Assembly (NCBI RefSeq): GCF_041080655.1 | Contig: NZ_CP163525.1 | Location: 5,394,001-5,458,000, forward strand | Length of the DNA: 64,000 bases | Source of the DNA: Streptomyces sp. CG4 | GTDB taxonomy: Bacteria; Actinomycetota; Actinomycetes; Streptomycetales; Streptomycetaceae | Direction: 5' to 3' | In this document: positions 1 to 8,041 of the stretch, one piece after another | Layout: each line of letters opens with the position of its first letter | Position numbering within the stretch: position 1 is the first letter of the stretch | Notes under the pieces: model-generated | What the model saw: the letters and a program-made list of their open reading frames with translations, nothing else | Told to the model about the DNA's origin: nothing | Database searches by the model: none | Made by a program: the position numbers and the translations under genes

Positions 1-21
1 TAATGAGTTACTCTAAAGAAC

Positions 22-459
22 ATGCCGGACCTTACCCATGGCGACGACGCTGCCGCCGTGAACTCCCTCCGCTCCGCCGTGATGCGGCTGTCCCGTCGGC
101 TCAAGCACCAGCGGGTCGACGAGTCGCTGAGCCCCACCGAGATGTCGGTGCTCGGCACCCTCTCCCGCTGCGGCTCGGCCACCCCGGGCGAGCTCGCCCG
201 CAAGGAGCACGTCCAGCCGCCGTCGATGACCCGCATCGTCGCGCTGCTCGAAGCCAAGGGGCTGGTCCGGCTGGAGCCGCACCCCGAGGACCGGCGCCAG
301 AAGGTCGTCACCCAGACCGAGCAGGCCGAGGCGATGCTCGAGGAGAGCCGCCGCAAGCGCAACGCCTTCCTGGCCGGCCTGGTCGAGGGCCTCGACGAGG
401 ACGAGTGGGCCGCACTGCGCGCCGCCGCCCCCGTGCTGGAGAAGCTCGCACACCTGTAA
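22..459 (+). CDS. MarR family transcriptional regulator
   Basis: This is a 145-residue winged-helix regulator of normal MarR length. The dimerisation helix lies at about residues 12-30. The recognition helix contains PPSMTRIVALLEAKGLV (about 66-82), and the wing carries the family-typical DRRQ (90-93). It sits 28 bases upstream of an MFS transporter in the same direction. MarR proteins commonly control a neighbouring efflux pump and their own promoter in response to a small ligand; that role is inferred here. Only 21 bases precede the start, so its promoter and operator are mostly outside the window. Confidence 0.9.
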   Translation: MPDLTHGDDAAAVNSLRSAVMRLSRRLKHQRVDESLSPTEMSVLGTLSRCGSATPGELARKEHVQPPSMTRIVALLEAKGLVRLEPHPEDRRQKVVTQTEQAEAMLEESRRKRNAFLAGLVEGLDEDEWAALRAAAPVLEKLAHL

Positions 460-487
460 AACCCCGCAACGAGGAGGCGAACGCACT

Positions 488-1837
488 TTGAGTACGGGAC
501 CCGGAGCACCTTCCGCCCCCGCACCGACCGCACCTACGACCCCCGCTTCCCGCAAGTCCTCGATGTTCAGCTCGCTGAAGGTCAGGAACTACCGCCTGTT
601 CTTCCTGGGCCAGGTCGTCTCCAACACCGGCACCTGGATGCAGCGCATCGCCCAGGACTGGCTCGTCCTCAGCCTCACCGGCTCCTCCGCGGCCGTAGGC
701 ATCACGACAGCCCTGCAGTTCCTGCCGATGCTCCTCTTCGGCCTCTACGGCGGTGTCCTGGTCGACCGCCTCCCCAAGCGCCCCACTCTGCTGGTCACCC
801 AGGCCTCGATGGCCGTCGCCGGCCTCGCGCTGGCCGCGCTGACCCTCACCGGGCAGGTCCAGGTCTGGCACGTCTACGTCGCCGCCTTCGCCGTCGGCCT
901 CGCCACGGTGCTCGACAACCCGGCCCGCCAGTCCTTCGTCTCCGAGATGGTCGGCCCCGAGCAGCTGCAGAACGCGGTCAGCCTGAACTCGGCGAACTTC
1001 CAGTCCGCCCGCCTGGTCGGGCCCGCCGTCGCCGGCCTGATGATCACCGGTGTGGGTACCGGCTGGGCGTTCCTCGCCAACGGCCTGTCCTTCGCGGCCC
1101 CCATCACCGGCCTGCTCCTGATGCGCGCCCGTGAGCTCCATGTCGTCCGGCGCACTCCGCGCGGCAAGGGCCAGCTGCGGGAAGGCCTGCAGTATGTGGC
1201 CGGCCGCCCGGAGCTGATCTGGCCGATCGTCCTGGTCGGCTTCATCGGCACCTTCGGCTTCAACTTCCCGGTGTGGCTCTCGGCCTACGCCGAGCACGTC
1301 TTCCACGCCGGAGCCGGCGGCTACAGCCTCTTCAACACCCTGATGGCGTCCGGCTCCCTGGTCGGCGCCCTGCTGGCCGCCCGGCGCGGCACGGCCCGGC
1401 TGCGCATCCTGATCGCCGCCGCGCTGGCCTTCGGCGCGCTGGAGACCGTGGCCGCGCTGGCGCCGTCGTACTGGCTGTTCGCGCTGCTCATGGTCCCGAT
1501 CGGGATCTTCGGGCTCACGGTCAACGTCACCGCGAACACCGCGGTCCAGATGGCCACCGACCCGGCCATGCGCGGCCGGGTGATGGCCCTGTTCATGATG
1601 GTGTTCATGGGCGGCACGCCGCTGGGCGCGCCGATCGTCGGCTGGATCACCGACACCTACGGCGCGCGGGTCGGCTTCGCCGCCGGCGGCATCGTCTCGA
1701 CCGCCGCGGCCGGCGCGATCGGCCTGGTCCTGACCCGGATCGGCGGCCTGCGCCTGTCGGTGGGCTGGCACCACGGCCACCCGCGGGTGCGGTTCGTGCC
1801 GCGCGGAGAGCGGGAGGACCTCGCCACGGCGGCGTAG
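488..1837 (+). CDS. MFS transporter (multidrug efflux type)
   Basis: This 449-residue major facilitator has about 12 hydrophobic segments. Near the N-terminus is YRLFFLGQVVSNTGTWMQ, typical of the MFS_3 (enterobactin exporter/tetracycline-like) group. The start is a TTG preceded by GAGGAGG at 471-477. The only alternatives lie inside the first transmembrane region. It probably forms a two-gene operon with the MarR gene and exports a hydrophobic or toxic compound across the plasma membrane. The substrate cannot be read from the sequence. Confidence 0.9.
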   Translation: MSTGPGAPSAPAPTAPTTPASRKSSMFSSLKVRNYRLFFLGQVVSNTGTWMQRIAQDWLVLSLTGSSAAVGITTALQFLPMLLFGLYGGVLVDRLPKRPTLLVTQASMAVAGLALAALTLTGQVQVWHVYVAAFAVGLATVLDNPARQSFVSEMVGPEQLQNAVSLNSANFQSARLVGPAVAGLMITGVGTGWAFLANGLSFAAPITGLLLMRARELHVVRRTPRGKGQLREGLQYVAGRPELIWPIVLVGFIGTFGFNFPVWLSAYAEHVFHAGAGGYSLFNTLMASGSLVGALLAARRGTARLRILIAAALAFGALETVAALAPSYWLFALLMVPIGIFGLTVNVTANTAVQMATDPAMRGRVMALFMMVFMGGTPLGAPIVGWITDTYGARVGFAAGGIVSTAAAGAIGLVLTRIGGLRLSVGWHHGHPRVRFVPRGEREDLATAA

Positions 1838-1985
1838 GAGACGCGGGACGCGCGGTGGCGTGTCCCCGTACGGATGTGTGTCCACGGATGTGTGTCTGCG
1901 TGTCGATCGCGGGTGCGATTGGCATCTTATGAGATGACTTCTGCCGATACGTCCCCTTTGGAACGCATGGGTCAGGAGCATCCGC

Positions 1986-3221
1986 ATGAGACCGAAGACA
2001 TCGAAGGCGTCGAAGAGATCGAAGGCTTCGCAGGCATCACCGCCGTCGACCCCCAGACCCCGCTCCCGTGTACGGCTGCTGGCGGCGGTCGCGCTGACCC
2101 TGGGCACGGTCGGTGCGCTCGCCGTCGCCGCGCCGTCCGGGGCCGCGGACGGGTCGAGCAGGTTCGGCCACGGCTTCCGGGAGCGCGACCTCGTCTCCGA
2201 CCTCCAGGGCCGAGCGGAACGGCAGGACCCGAACCTGGTGAACCCCTGGGGGCTGGTGCGCACGGAGAACGGCGCGATCAGGGTCTCCAACAACGGAACC
2301 AGTACGTCCACGGTGTACGCGGGCGCCCGGGACGACCGGCCGGTCACCTTCCTCACGCCCGTCGTGCAGCTCCCCGCCAACGCCGACCCGACCGGGGTCG
2401 TACGCAACGACACCGACGAGTTCCGCTTCAGAGCCTCCGGAAGATCCGGCCCCGCGCGCTTCCTCTACGCCGGGGAGAACGGCGGCCTCTTCGCCTTCAA
2501 CCCGCGTGTGCTCCCGACGACCGGCGTCCAGGTCGCCCAGGAGGACGACGCCGTCTTCAAGGGCCTGACGCTGGTGGACTGCGCGAAGCGGGACACGAAG
2601 GACGACACGAAGGACGACGACAGGCGCGGCGAGGGTGACGCGCGTGCGCGTCGGCAGCCGCGCATCCTGGTCGCGAACTTCCGTGACGCGCGCATCGACG
2701 CCTTCGACACCCGCTTCAGGCTGGTGAGGCAGCCCGCCGGCGCGTTCCGGGACCCGAGCATCCCCGCGGGCTTCGCGCCCTTCGACGTCAAGAACATCGA
2801 TGACAGGATCTTCGTCACCTACGCCCTCCAGAACGCGGAGAAGCACGACGACGTCGCCGGACCGGGCAACGGCTTCATCGACGTGTTCAGCACCAGGGGC
2901 AAGCTGCTCCAGCACTTCGCGCGCCGGGGCGTGCTCAACTCGCCCTGGGGTCTGGAGGTGGCGCCCAGGGGGTTCGGGAGGTTCGCCGGCGACCTCCTCG
3001 TCGGCAACTTCGGCGACGGCCGCATCAACGTGTTCGACCTGCGGACCGGCCGGTTCGAAGGAACCCTGGACCAACCCAACGGGCAGCCGATCGTGATCCC
3101 CGGCCTGTGGGGGCTGCAACGGGGCACCGCCAGGTCCGGCGGCGAGGACAGCGTCTGGTTCGCCGCGGGCATCAACGACGAGCAGAACGGGCTGCTCGGC
3201 ACCCTGCGCGCCGCGCGCTGA
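1986..3221 (+). CDS. TIGR03118 family secreted protein
   Basis: The 411-residue product has a long, Lys/Ser-rich basic N-terminus followed by a hydrophobic stretch (LLAAVALTLGTVGALAVAA, about 31-49) and an AAD-type cleavage region, so export is likely. The mature part matches the TIGR03118 beta-propeller-like family: NLVNPWGLVRTENGAIRVSN near its start, repeated NxWG and VGNFGDGRINVFD motifs, and a terminal GLWGLQ...SVWFAAGIND block. A charged Lys/Asp/Arg stretch (KRDTKDDTKDDDRR, about 201-214) interrupts the repeats and looks like a local expansion. The function of the family is unknown. A short inverted repeat, CATCT-N4-AGATG (1923-1936), lies upstream. Confidence 0.85.
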   Translation: MRPKTSKASKRSKASQASPPSTPRPRSRVRLLAAVALTLGTVGALAVAAPSGAADGSSRFGHGFRERDLVSDLQGRAERQDPNLVNPWGLVRTENGAIRVSNNGTSTSTVYAGARDDRPVTFLTPVVQLPANADPTGVVRNDTDEFRFRASGRSGPARFLYAGENGGLFAFNPRVLPTTGVQVAQEDDAVFKGLTLVDCAKRDTKDDTKDDDRRGEGDARARRQPRILVANFRDARIDAFDTRFRLVRQPAGAFRDPSIPAGFAPFDVKNIDDRIFVTYALQNAEKHDDVAGPGNGFIDVFSTRGKLLQHFARRGVLNSPWGLEVAPRGFGRFAGDLLVGNFGDGRINVFDLRTGRFEGTLDQPNGQPIVIPGLWGLQRGTARSGGEDSVWFAAGINDEQNGLLGTLRAAR

Positions 3222-3237
3222 CCCCTCACCCACCCCG

Positions 3238-3275
3238 GGTGCTCGCCGGGCGGTCAGACCCGCCGGGCGAGCACC
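3238..3275. terminator. Inverted repeat between convergent genes, probable bidirectional terminator
   Basis: GGTGCTCGCC (3238-3247) pairs perfectly with GGCGAGCACC (3266-3275). The loop can itself pair (GGCGG/CCGCC). The hairpin spans the stop codon and last codons of the minus-strand GNAT gene and lies just after the plus-strand TIGR03118 gene, so it could end transcription from both sides. Confidence 0.6.
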
Positions 3276-3778
3276 TGGCCCGGCCAGTCGTGCTGCTCGC
3301 CGGAGGTGTACGTCTCCGTCGGGGCGAAGCCGTTGGCCTCGTAGAAGGCGACCAGCTTGCGGTCGTCACCGGCGTAGCAGTCCACGCGCAGCAGGCCGAC
3401 CCCGGCCCGCCGGGTCACCTCGGCCGCGTGCGCGAGCAGGGCGGCCCCGGCACCCTCGCCCTTGAAGCGGCGGTCGGAGGCGAGCCAGTGGATGTACCGC
3501 TCGGGCTCACCGGGTGACGGCAGATGGGACAGGTAGTCGCCGGGCGCGTCGCTGAGGGTCAGGGTGGCGGCCGGTACGCCGTCGACCTCGGCGATGTACG
3601 TACGGCCCCGGTCCATGTACCCGGCGACCGATTCCGCCACCCTCGGGTTCTCCGACAGCGGCTTGGTTCCCCACTGGCCGGTGCGGCCCTGTGCGACGAG
3701 CCACTCCACACTGCTGTCGAGCATACCGAGTATCACGGGGATGTCGTCGGGTCCGCCTTCGCGAATGGTGATCGTCAT
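3254..3778 (-). CDS. GNAT family N-acetyltransferase
   Basis: The 174-residue product starts MTITIREGGPDDIPVILGM. The acetyl-CoA binding motif A is at RRFKGEGAGAALLAHAAE and motif B at GLLRVDCYAGDDRKLVAFYE, followed by ANGF. This is the normal length and order for a GNAT acetyltransferase. The start at 3778 begins right at the conserved REG...D fold; an ATG at 3787 would add three residues. The gene is divergent from thpR with about 40 bases between them, so their promoters overlap. The acceptor substrate is unknown. Confidence 0.85.
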   Translation of the reverse strand: MTITIREGGPDDIPVILGMLDSSVEWLVAQGRTGQWGTKPLSENPRVAESVAGYMDRGRTYIAEVDGVPAATLTLSDAPGDYLSHLPSPGEPERYIHWLASDRRFKGEGAGAALLAHAAEVTRRAGVGLLRVDCYAGDDRKLVAFYEANGFAPTETYTSGEQHDWPGQVLARRV

Positions 3779-3818
3779 GAAGGTCATCCTGCCCGGCGGT
3801 GTCTGCGAAGGTGAAGGC

Positions 3819-4391
3819 ATGAGACTCTTCGCCGCGGTGCTCCCGCCGGAGCACGTCGTCCATGAGCTCGCCGTCGAGGTCGCCAAGCTGAAGCGGCTGC
3901 CCGACTCGGAGAAGCTGCGCTGGACCAACCGCCCCGGCTGGCACTTCACCCTGGCCTTCTACGGCGAGGTCGCCGACGACCTCGTACCGGACCTGTCGGA
4001 CCGCCTGGCCCGTGCGGCCCACCGCACGACCCCCTTCGACCTGGCCCTCTCCGGCGGTGGCCAGTTCGGACACGGCAGGGCCCTGTGGACGGGCGGCTAC
4101 GGCGACGTACAGGCGCTGCGGCTGCTGGCCGACCGGGCGGAGTCGGCGGGGCGGAAGGCGGGCGTACGGATGGGGGAGCACCGGCAGTTCAAGGCTCACC
4201 TGACGGTGGCGCGGGGGCGGGACGCGGTGAACGTACGGCCGTATGTCGAGCTGCTTCGGGAGTTCACCAGCGGGACCTGGACGGTGCGCGAGCTGGTGCT
4301 GGTGCGCAGCAACCTGCCGAGGTCGGGCGTGGCGGGGGAGCAGCCGCGGTACGAGGCGGTCGCCCGCTGGGAGTTTGGCGGGGTTGGTTAG
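3819..4391 (+). CDS. thpR: RNA 2',3'-cyclic phosphodiesterase (2'-5' RNA ligase family)
   Basis: The 190-residue protein has the two HxT[L/V] motifs of the 2H phosphoesterase superfamily: HFTLAFYGEV in the N-terminal half and HLTVARG in the C-terminal half. The opening MRLFAAVLPPEHV is typical of the LigT/ThpR family. Members hydrolyse RNA 2',3'-cyclic phosphates and can ligate 2'-5' ends reversibly in vitro; the cellular substrate is unsettled. The start was chosen because the family fold begins at MRLF. An upstream in-frame extension to 3564 has no similarity and would overlap the GNAT gene. Confidence 0.88.
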   Translation: MRLFAAVLPPEHVVHELAVEVAKLKRLPDSEKLRWTNRPGWHFTLAFYGEVADDLVPDLSDRLARAAHRTTPFDLALSGGGQFGHGRALWTGGYGDVQALRLLADRAESAGRKAGVRMGEHRQFKAHLTVARGRDAVNVRPYVELLREFTSGTWTVRELVLVRSNLPRSGVAGEQPRYEAVARWEFGGVG

Positions 4392-4401
4392 GCTCGGTCA
4401 C

Positions 4402-4488
4402 GTGGACCCGAAGAGTCGGAACCGGATCATGGCCGGTGCGCTTGTGTTGTTGCTGGTGGTTGTGGCTGTGGCTGCGGCTGTCAGGTAG
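4402..4488 (+). CDS. Putative 28-residue single-pass membrane peptide
   Basis: A GTG-started small ORF gives a peptide with a basic, polar N-terminus (DPKSRNR) followed by one hydrophobic helix rich in Ala, Val and Leu that ends in Arg. It begins 10 bases after the thpR stop. The basic-then-hydrophobic layout and clean stop make a small membrane protein plausible, but the ORF is short and no family can be named with certainty. Confidence 0.4.
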   Translation: MDPKSRNRIMAGALVLLLVVVAVAAAVR

Positions 4489-4585
4489 GGCCGGGGAACT
4501 GCGGCCGGGATTCCGGCTGCGAGCCGGTTGTGGCTGGTCGCTCCCCCACTCTCGGCTTCGATCGAGCGGGGGGACCCCCATCGCG

Positions 4586-4614
4586 GCGGGGCCGCATGTC
4601 GAATGCGGCCCCGC
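4586..4614. terminator. Strong GC-rich hairpin, bidirectional terminator
   Basis: GCGGGGCCGCAT (4586-4597) and ATGCGGCCCCGC (4603-4614) form a perfect 12-bp stem with a 5-base loop. It lies between the convergent thpR side and the aldo/keto reductase. The surrounding 4489-4641 holds no gene; it includes the CTCCCCC...CGGGGGGA pairing around 4543-4573 and GGCCCCGCGCCCCTGAG, both common in Streptomyces intergenic DNA. Confidence 0.7.
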
Positions 4615-4641
4615 GCCCCTGAGCCGGTTGCTCCTCTGGAA

Positions 4642-5637
4642 CTACCAGGCGAAGGCTTCCGGGGACGGACCCGGGCCCGGGAAGACCTCGTCCAGGCCGG
4701 CCAGCAGCTCCTCGCTCAGCTCCAGCTCCACCGCCCTGAGCGCCGACTCCAGCTGTTCGGCCGTACGCGGGCCGACGATGGGACCGGTCACACCCGGGCG
4801 GGTCAGCAGCCAGGCCAGGGCCACCTCGCCGGGCTGCAGGCCGTGCTTGTCGACCAGGTCCTCGTACGCCTGGATCTGGGCGCGCCCTGCCGGATCCTTG
4901 AGGGTGTCGGCGGCCCGGCCGGAGGCGCGGCGGCCGCCCTGGACCTCCTTCTTGATGATTCCGCCGAGCAGTCCGCCGTGCAGCGGCGACCACGGGATGA
5001 CACCGAGGCCGTACTCCTGCGCGGCCGGGATGACCTCCATCTCGGCGCGCCGCTCGGCGAGGTTGTACAGGCACTGCTCGCTGACCAGGCCGATGGTGCC
5101 GCCGCGGCGGGCGGCGATCTCGTTGGCCTGGGCGATCTTGTAGCCGGGGAAGTTGCTGGACCCCGCGTAGAGGATCTTGCCCTGCTGGATCAGGGTGTCG
5201 ATCGCCTGCCAGATCTCCTCGAACGGGGTGACCCGGTCGATGTGGTGGAACTGGTAGAGGTCGATGTGGTCGGTCTGCAGCCGCTTCAGGCTGGCGTCCA
5301 CGGACCGGCGGATGTTCAGCGCGGAGAGCTTGTCGTGGTTGGGCCAGGCGGCCTGGCCGTCGGGGGACATGTTGGCGTAGACCTTGGTGGCGAGGACCAC
5401 CTTGTCGCGGCGCTCGCCTCCCTTGGCGAACCAGTTGCCGATGATGCTCTCGGTCCGCCCCTTGTTGTCACCCCACCCGTACACGTTGGCGGTGTCGAAG
5501 AAGTTGATACCGGCGTCCAGCGCCGCGTCCATGATGGCGTGGCTGTCGGCTTCGTCGGTCTGCGGCCCGAAGTTCATCGTCCCGAGGACGAGCCGACCGA
5601 CCTTGAGCCCCGTGCGTCCTAGCTGCGTGTACTCCAT
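4642..5637 (-). CDS. Aldo/keto reductase
   Basis: This 331-residue (beta/alpha)8 NADPH-dependent oxidoreductase opens with the family signature MEYTQLGRTGLKVGRLVLGT. The catalytic tetrad is visible: Asp and Tyr in FFDTANVYG, Lys in VLATKVYANM and His in LYQFHHIDR. The C-terminal cofactor loop GPIVGPRTAEQLESAL is intact. The pattern resembles the YajO/Tas-like subgroup. It is monocistronic, convergent with thpR and divergent from no gene. The substrate, an aldehyde or ketone, is unknown. Confidence 0.9.
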   Translation of the reverse strand: MEYTQLGRTGLKVGRLVLGTMNFGPQTDEADSHAIMDAALDAGINFFDTANVYGWGDNKGRTESIIGNWFAKGGERRDKVVLATKVYANMSPDGQAAWPNHDKLSALNIRRSVDASLKRLQTDHIDLYQFHHIDRVTPFEEIWQAIDTLIQQGKILYAGSSNFPGYKIAQANEIAARRGGTIGLVSEQCLYNLAERRAEMEVIPAAQEYGLGVIPWSPLHGGLLGGIIKKEVQGGRRASGRAADTLKDPAGRAQIQAYEDLVDKHGLQPGEVALAWLLTRPGVTGPIVGPRTAEQLESALRAVELELSEELLAGLDEVFPGPGPSPEAFAW

Positions 5638-5721
5638 GGTCCACTAGCCAACGGCTTGGAGTGCGCTCTATGCAAGCGACGCGAGGGTCGTGATGAACGC
5701 CGTGAACGCCGAGAACACCGA

Positions 5722-5755
5722 CAGGCACCACCCTCTGCCCAACGGGTGGTGCCTG
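5722..5755 (-). terminator. Rho-independent-type hairpin after the cold-shock-like gene
   Basis: CAGGCACCACCC (5722-5733) pairs perfectly with GGGTGGTGCCTG (5744-5755) across a 10-base loop. On the minus strand it begins 15 bases past the stop of the gene ending at 5771, which fits a terminator for that short transcript. Confidence 0.65.
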
Positions 5756-5770
5756 CGGTGCTGTCGAGGC

Positions 5771-5965
5771 TCAGGCCTTCTTGACGTCTGCCGCGTGCCC
5801 GGGCGCGTCTATCTCGAACTGGACCTTGTCCCCTCGACGCAGGTTCTGGCGCTCGGTGGGATTCCGGAGGTCTTGCCCGGAGAATGCCAGCCTTTCACCC
5901 TGGTCGTCCTTGATCATGCCCTCGCCCGGGCCGGGGCTCCACTGCTCGATCTTGCCTGTAGACAT
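5771..5965 (-). CDS. Cold-shock-domain-like small protein
   Basis: The 64-residue protein begins MSTGKIEQWSPGPGEGMIKD and has the size and strand pattern of a single cold-shock (OB-fold) domain: a first strand with K-x-E-x-W, a DLRN loop, then GDKVQFEID. The canonical RNP1 motif (K-G-F/Y-G-F/Y-I) is eroded to GPGEGMI, so the surface aromatics that stack on nucleic acid in classical Csp proteins are missing. It may be a divergent RNA-binding protein or have another ligand. It is followed by its own terminator. Confidence 0.75.
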   Translation of the reverse strand: MSTGKIEQWSPGPGEGMIKDDQGERLAFSGQDLRNPTERQNLRRGDKVQFEIDAPGHAADVKKA

Positions 5966-6084
5966 GCCTGCGTCTCTTTCGCTCGATGGGGGGGTGAGAC
6001 CCGGTCTCAACCCGGGCTCCCTCCCATCGAAACCGGCCCCGGGTGCGACAGCGAGCGCTGTGGGCCGAACGGGTGATGCCGCCC

Positions 6085-6693
6085 CTAGGGCCTGTGCGCG
6101 CTCCGCAGGGCGGAATTCGCCTGCCACGTACGGCCGATGGAGCGCATCAGCGCCGGGTACACCCCGAGGTAACGGAAGGGCTTGATGGCGGCCATGTAGA
6201 GGGTTCCGAACAGCCCGTTCGGCTTCACCAGGACGGCCATCTGACCGCGGTAGCCGCCGGATCCGTCGGGGACCCAGCCGATGTGCATCACCGCGTGCAC
6301 GGTCTTGTTGCCCATCTCGGCGGCCCACTCGTCGTCCCGCTGGTAGAGGGAGATGAACTTGGACGAGCCGAGGTCGGGACCCTGCGGACCCTGGCGAAGG
6401 TCCGCCGGCAACCGGTCGCGCAGGGAGGGCAGTCGGGCGCCGATGCCGGTAGCGGGCTTGTCCCAGCCGAGCAGCGCTCCGAGCTTCCAGCGGACGGCGA
6501 AGAGCACGCGGGAGACGGGACCTTCTCCGGTCACCCCGCCGCTGACCTTTTCGGCGAACTGGCGCACCAGCCACGGGAGATCACCGGGTCCGCCGGGGGT
6601 GGGCAGCGCCCACACGTCTTCCACCGTGAAGTCGCCGGCGATCTCGTGGATCCGCCAGGGGCGGTCGGTGTGGGCGGTACGGGGAAGTCGCAT
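6085..6693 (-). CDS. DUF2867 domain-containing protein
   Basis: The 202-residue protein starts MRLPRTAHTDRPWRIHEIAG and contains the DUF2867 pattern with WLVRQ...LGALLGWD and a later FISLYQRDDEW...HAVMHIGWV block. These proteins adopt a START/polyketide-cyclase-like fold, and no reaction is established for them. The gene is divergent from a TetR regulator, and the 96-base gap holds two copies of the same inverted repeat, so it is very probably repressed by that regulator. Confidence 0.8.
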   Translation of the reverse strand: MRLPRTAHTDRPWRIHEIAGDFTVEDVWALPTPGGPGDLPWLVRQFAEKVSGGVTGEGPVSRVLFAVRWKLGALLGWDKPATGIGARLPSLRDRLPADLRQGPQGPDLGSSKFISLYQRDDEWAAEMGNKTVHAVMHIGWVPDGSGGYRGQMAVLVKPNGLFGTLYMAAIKPFRYLGVYPALMRSIGRTWQANSALRSAHRP

Positions 6694-6708
6694 GAGCAGA
6701 CCCCTGTC

Positions 6709-6724
6709 TATACGGTGGCGTATA
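6709..6724. promoter_or_regulatory. Operator 1, TATACG-N4-CGTATA
   Basis: The 16-base site has arms TATACG and CGTATA around GTGG. It lies 16 bases upstream of the DUF2867 start in the TetR/DUF2867 divergent promoter. The arms are identical to those of the second site at 6744-6759, and the centres are 35 bp apart. TetR-family binding is inferred. Confidence 0.65.
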
Positions 6725-6743
6725 GATCGAGCGTACGGCCTTC

Positions 6744-6759
6744 TATACGCCGCCGTATA
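6744..6759. promoter_or_regulatory. Operator 2, TATACG-N4-CGTATA
   Basis: The arms TATACG and CGTATA surround CCGC, repeating the pattern at 6709-6724. The site lies 31 bases upstream of the TetR start codon and probably overlaps the regulator's own promoter, giving autorepression. Confidence 0.65.
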
Positions 6760-6789
6760 CTCGATACGGGGCGTGAGGAGGCACACACG

Positions 6790-7347
6790 ATGGGCGCGAC
6801 CCGTACACCACGGGGCAAGTGGATCGAGGAAGGCCTGCGGGCACTCGTCGCGGGCGGCCCCGAGGCGGTCCGGATCGAGGTGCTGGCGCAGGCGCTCGGC
6901 GTCAGCAAGGGCGGCTTCTACGGGTATTTCCGCAACCGGGACGCGCTGCTCACCGAAATGCTCGACACCTGGGAGTACGAGGTCGCCGAGAGCGTGATCG
7001 AGCAGGTGGAGAGCGGCGGGGGAGACGCCAGGGTCCGGCTGGAGCGGCTGTTCGGCATCGTCGCCGCCGCCGACGGGCCGGTGCGGGGGGTCAACGCCGA
7101 CATAGCGATCCGCGACTGGGCCCGCCGCGACGCGGCCGTCGCCGAACGCCTGCGCCGCGTCGACAACTGCCGTATGAACTACCTGCGTTCGCTGTTCTCC
7201 TGCTTCTGCCCCGACGAGGAGGAGGTGGAGATCCGCTGTCTGATCGCCGTATCGCTGCGCATCGGCAACCACCTCTACGCCGGCGACGACGGCAAGCACA
7301 GCCGCGCGGAAGTGATGGAGCTGATCAGGCGACGGCTGCTGGCGTAG
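6790..7347 (+). CDS. TetR family transcriptional regulator
   Basis: The 185-residue regulator has an N-terminal helix-turn-helix (IRIEVLAQALGVSKGGFYGY-like segment, about residues 26-45) and an all-helical ligand domain. GAGGAGG (6775-6781) precedes the ATG at good spacing, which decides the start over longer upstream readings. It is divergent from the DUF2867 gene, and the two TATACG-N4-CGTATA palindromes between them are its likely operators. The inducer is unknown. Confidence 0.9.
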   Translation: MGATRTPRGKWIEEGLRALVAGGPEAVRIEVLAQALGVSKGGFYGYFRNRDALLTEMLDTWEYEVAESVIEQVESGGGDARVRLERLFGIVAAADGPVRGVNADIAIRDWARRDAAVAERLRRVDNCRMNYLRSLFSCFCPDEEEVEIRCLIAVSLRIGNHLYAGDDGKHSRAEVMELIRRRLLA

Positions 7348-7356
7348 CCGCTTCGC

Positions 7357-7953
7357 TCACTGGCCGCGGGGGAACGCGTCGGTCTTGAGGGTGAGGTCGA
7401 CGACTGTGTCGGTGAGGTCGACGTCGGTGCCGAAGTCCACCGATGTCGTCACGGCGTAGTCGTCGCCCTTGGGGTGGGTGTAGACGTGGCAGCGTCCCTG
7501 GTAGGGGTCGGCGATGAGGTAGACGGGGACCTCGGCGACGGCGTAGGCGGTCTTCTTCGGGCCGTAGTCGTTGGCGGCCGTCCCCTGGGAGATGACCTCG
7601 GCGACGAACTCGACGTCCTCGTAGCGCCAGTGGCCCTTGTCGTCCTTCTTTGCCGACTCCTTGAGCATCGCGACGTCCGGGCAGAAGCCGTTGTCATGGC
7701 CCGGGAAGTCGATCCGGACGTCCGAGAACACTGTGACGTCCATCCCGAACCTGTCCTCCAGAGCCCGCACGATTCGGCGGATGATTACCCAGTGAGTGTC
7801 CCGCTGTGGCGTCATGAAGACGTTGCCCCCGACGATCTCGACCCTGAATCCTTCGGGGACGGGCATCCGCTCAAGGCGCTCGAACCACTCGTCCAAGCCC
7901 ATGGTGTTGGCGTCGGCGTCGGCCATCTCGATCCTGTCTTCAAGGACGGTCAT
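7357..7953 (-). CDS. Uma2 family (DUF820) restriction-endonuclease-like protein
   Basis: The 198-residue protein matches the Uma2/DUF820 family with its PD-(D/E)xK nuclease-like fold: FRVEIVGGNVFMTP near the start, a CPDVAML strand carrying the Asp, then FVAEVIS with the Glu, and AYAVAEVPVYLIADP. Many Streptomyces genomes have dozens of copies, and their function is not established. The start at MTVLEDR was chosen because upstream sequence lacks similarity. Its 3' end comes within 9 bases of the convergent TetR gene. Confidence 0.85.
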   Translation of the reverse strand: MTVLEDRIEMADADANTMGLDEWFERLERMPVPEGFRVEIVGGNVFMTPQRDTHWVIIRRIVRALEDRFGMDVTVFSDVRIDFPGHDNGFCPDVAMLKESAKKDDKGHWRYEDVEFVAEVISQGTAANDYGPKKTAYAVAEVPVYLIADPYQGRCHVYTHPKGDDYAVTTSVDFGTDVDLTDTVVDLTLKTDAFPRGQ

Positions 7954-8041
7954 CGTGGCGCTCCTCCCCGGCTGCCCCACGGACAGGTGCAGCCGCGCAG
8001 TACAACGATACGCACCGTGACCGGGAGACGCCGGGATCGAG

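Noticed and set aside
4384..4402. Sequence resembling a DmdR iron box (GGTTAGGCTC core)
   Set aside because: Only about 12 of 19 positions fit, the right half-site is missing, and it overlaps the thpR stop rather than a promoter.
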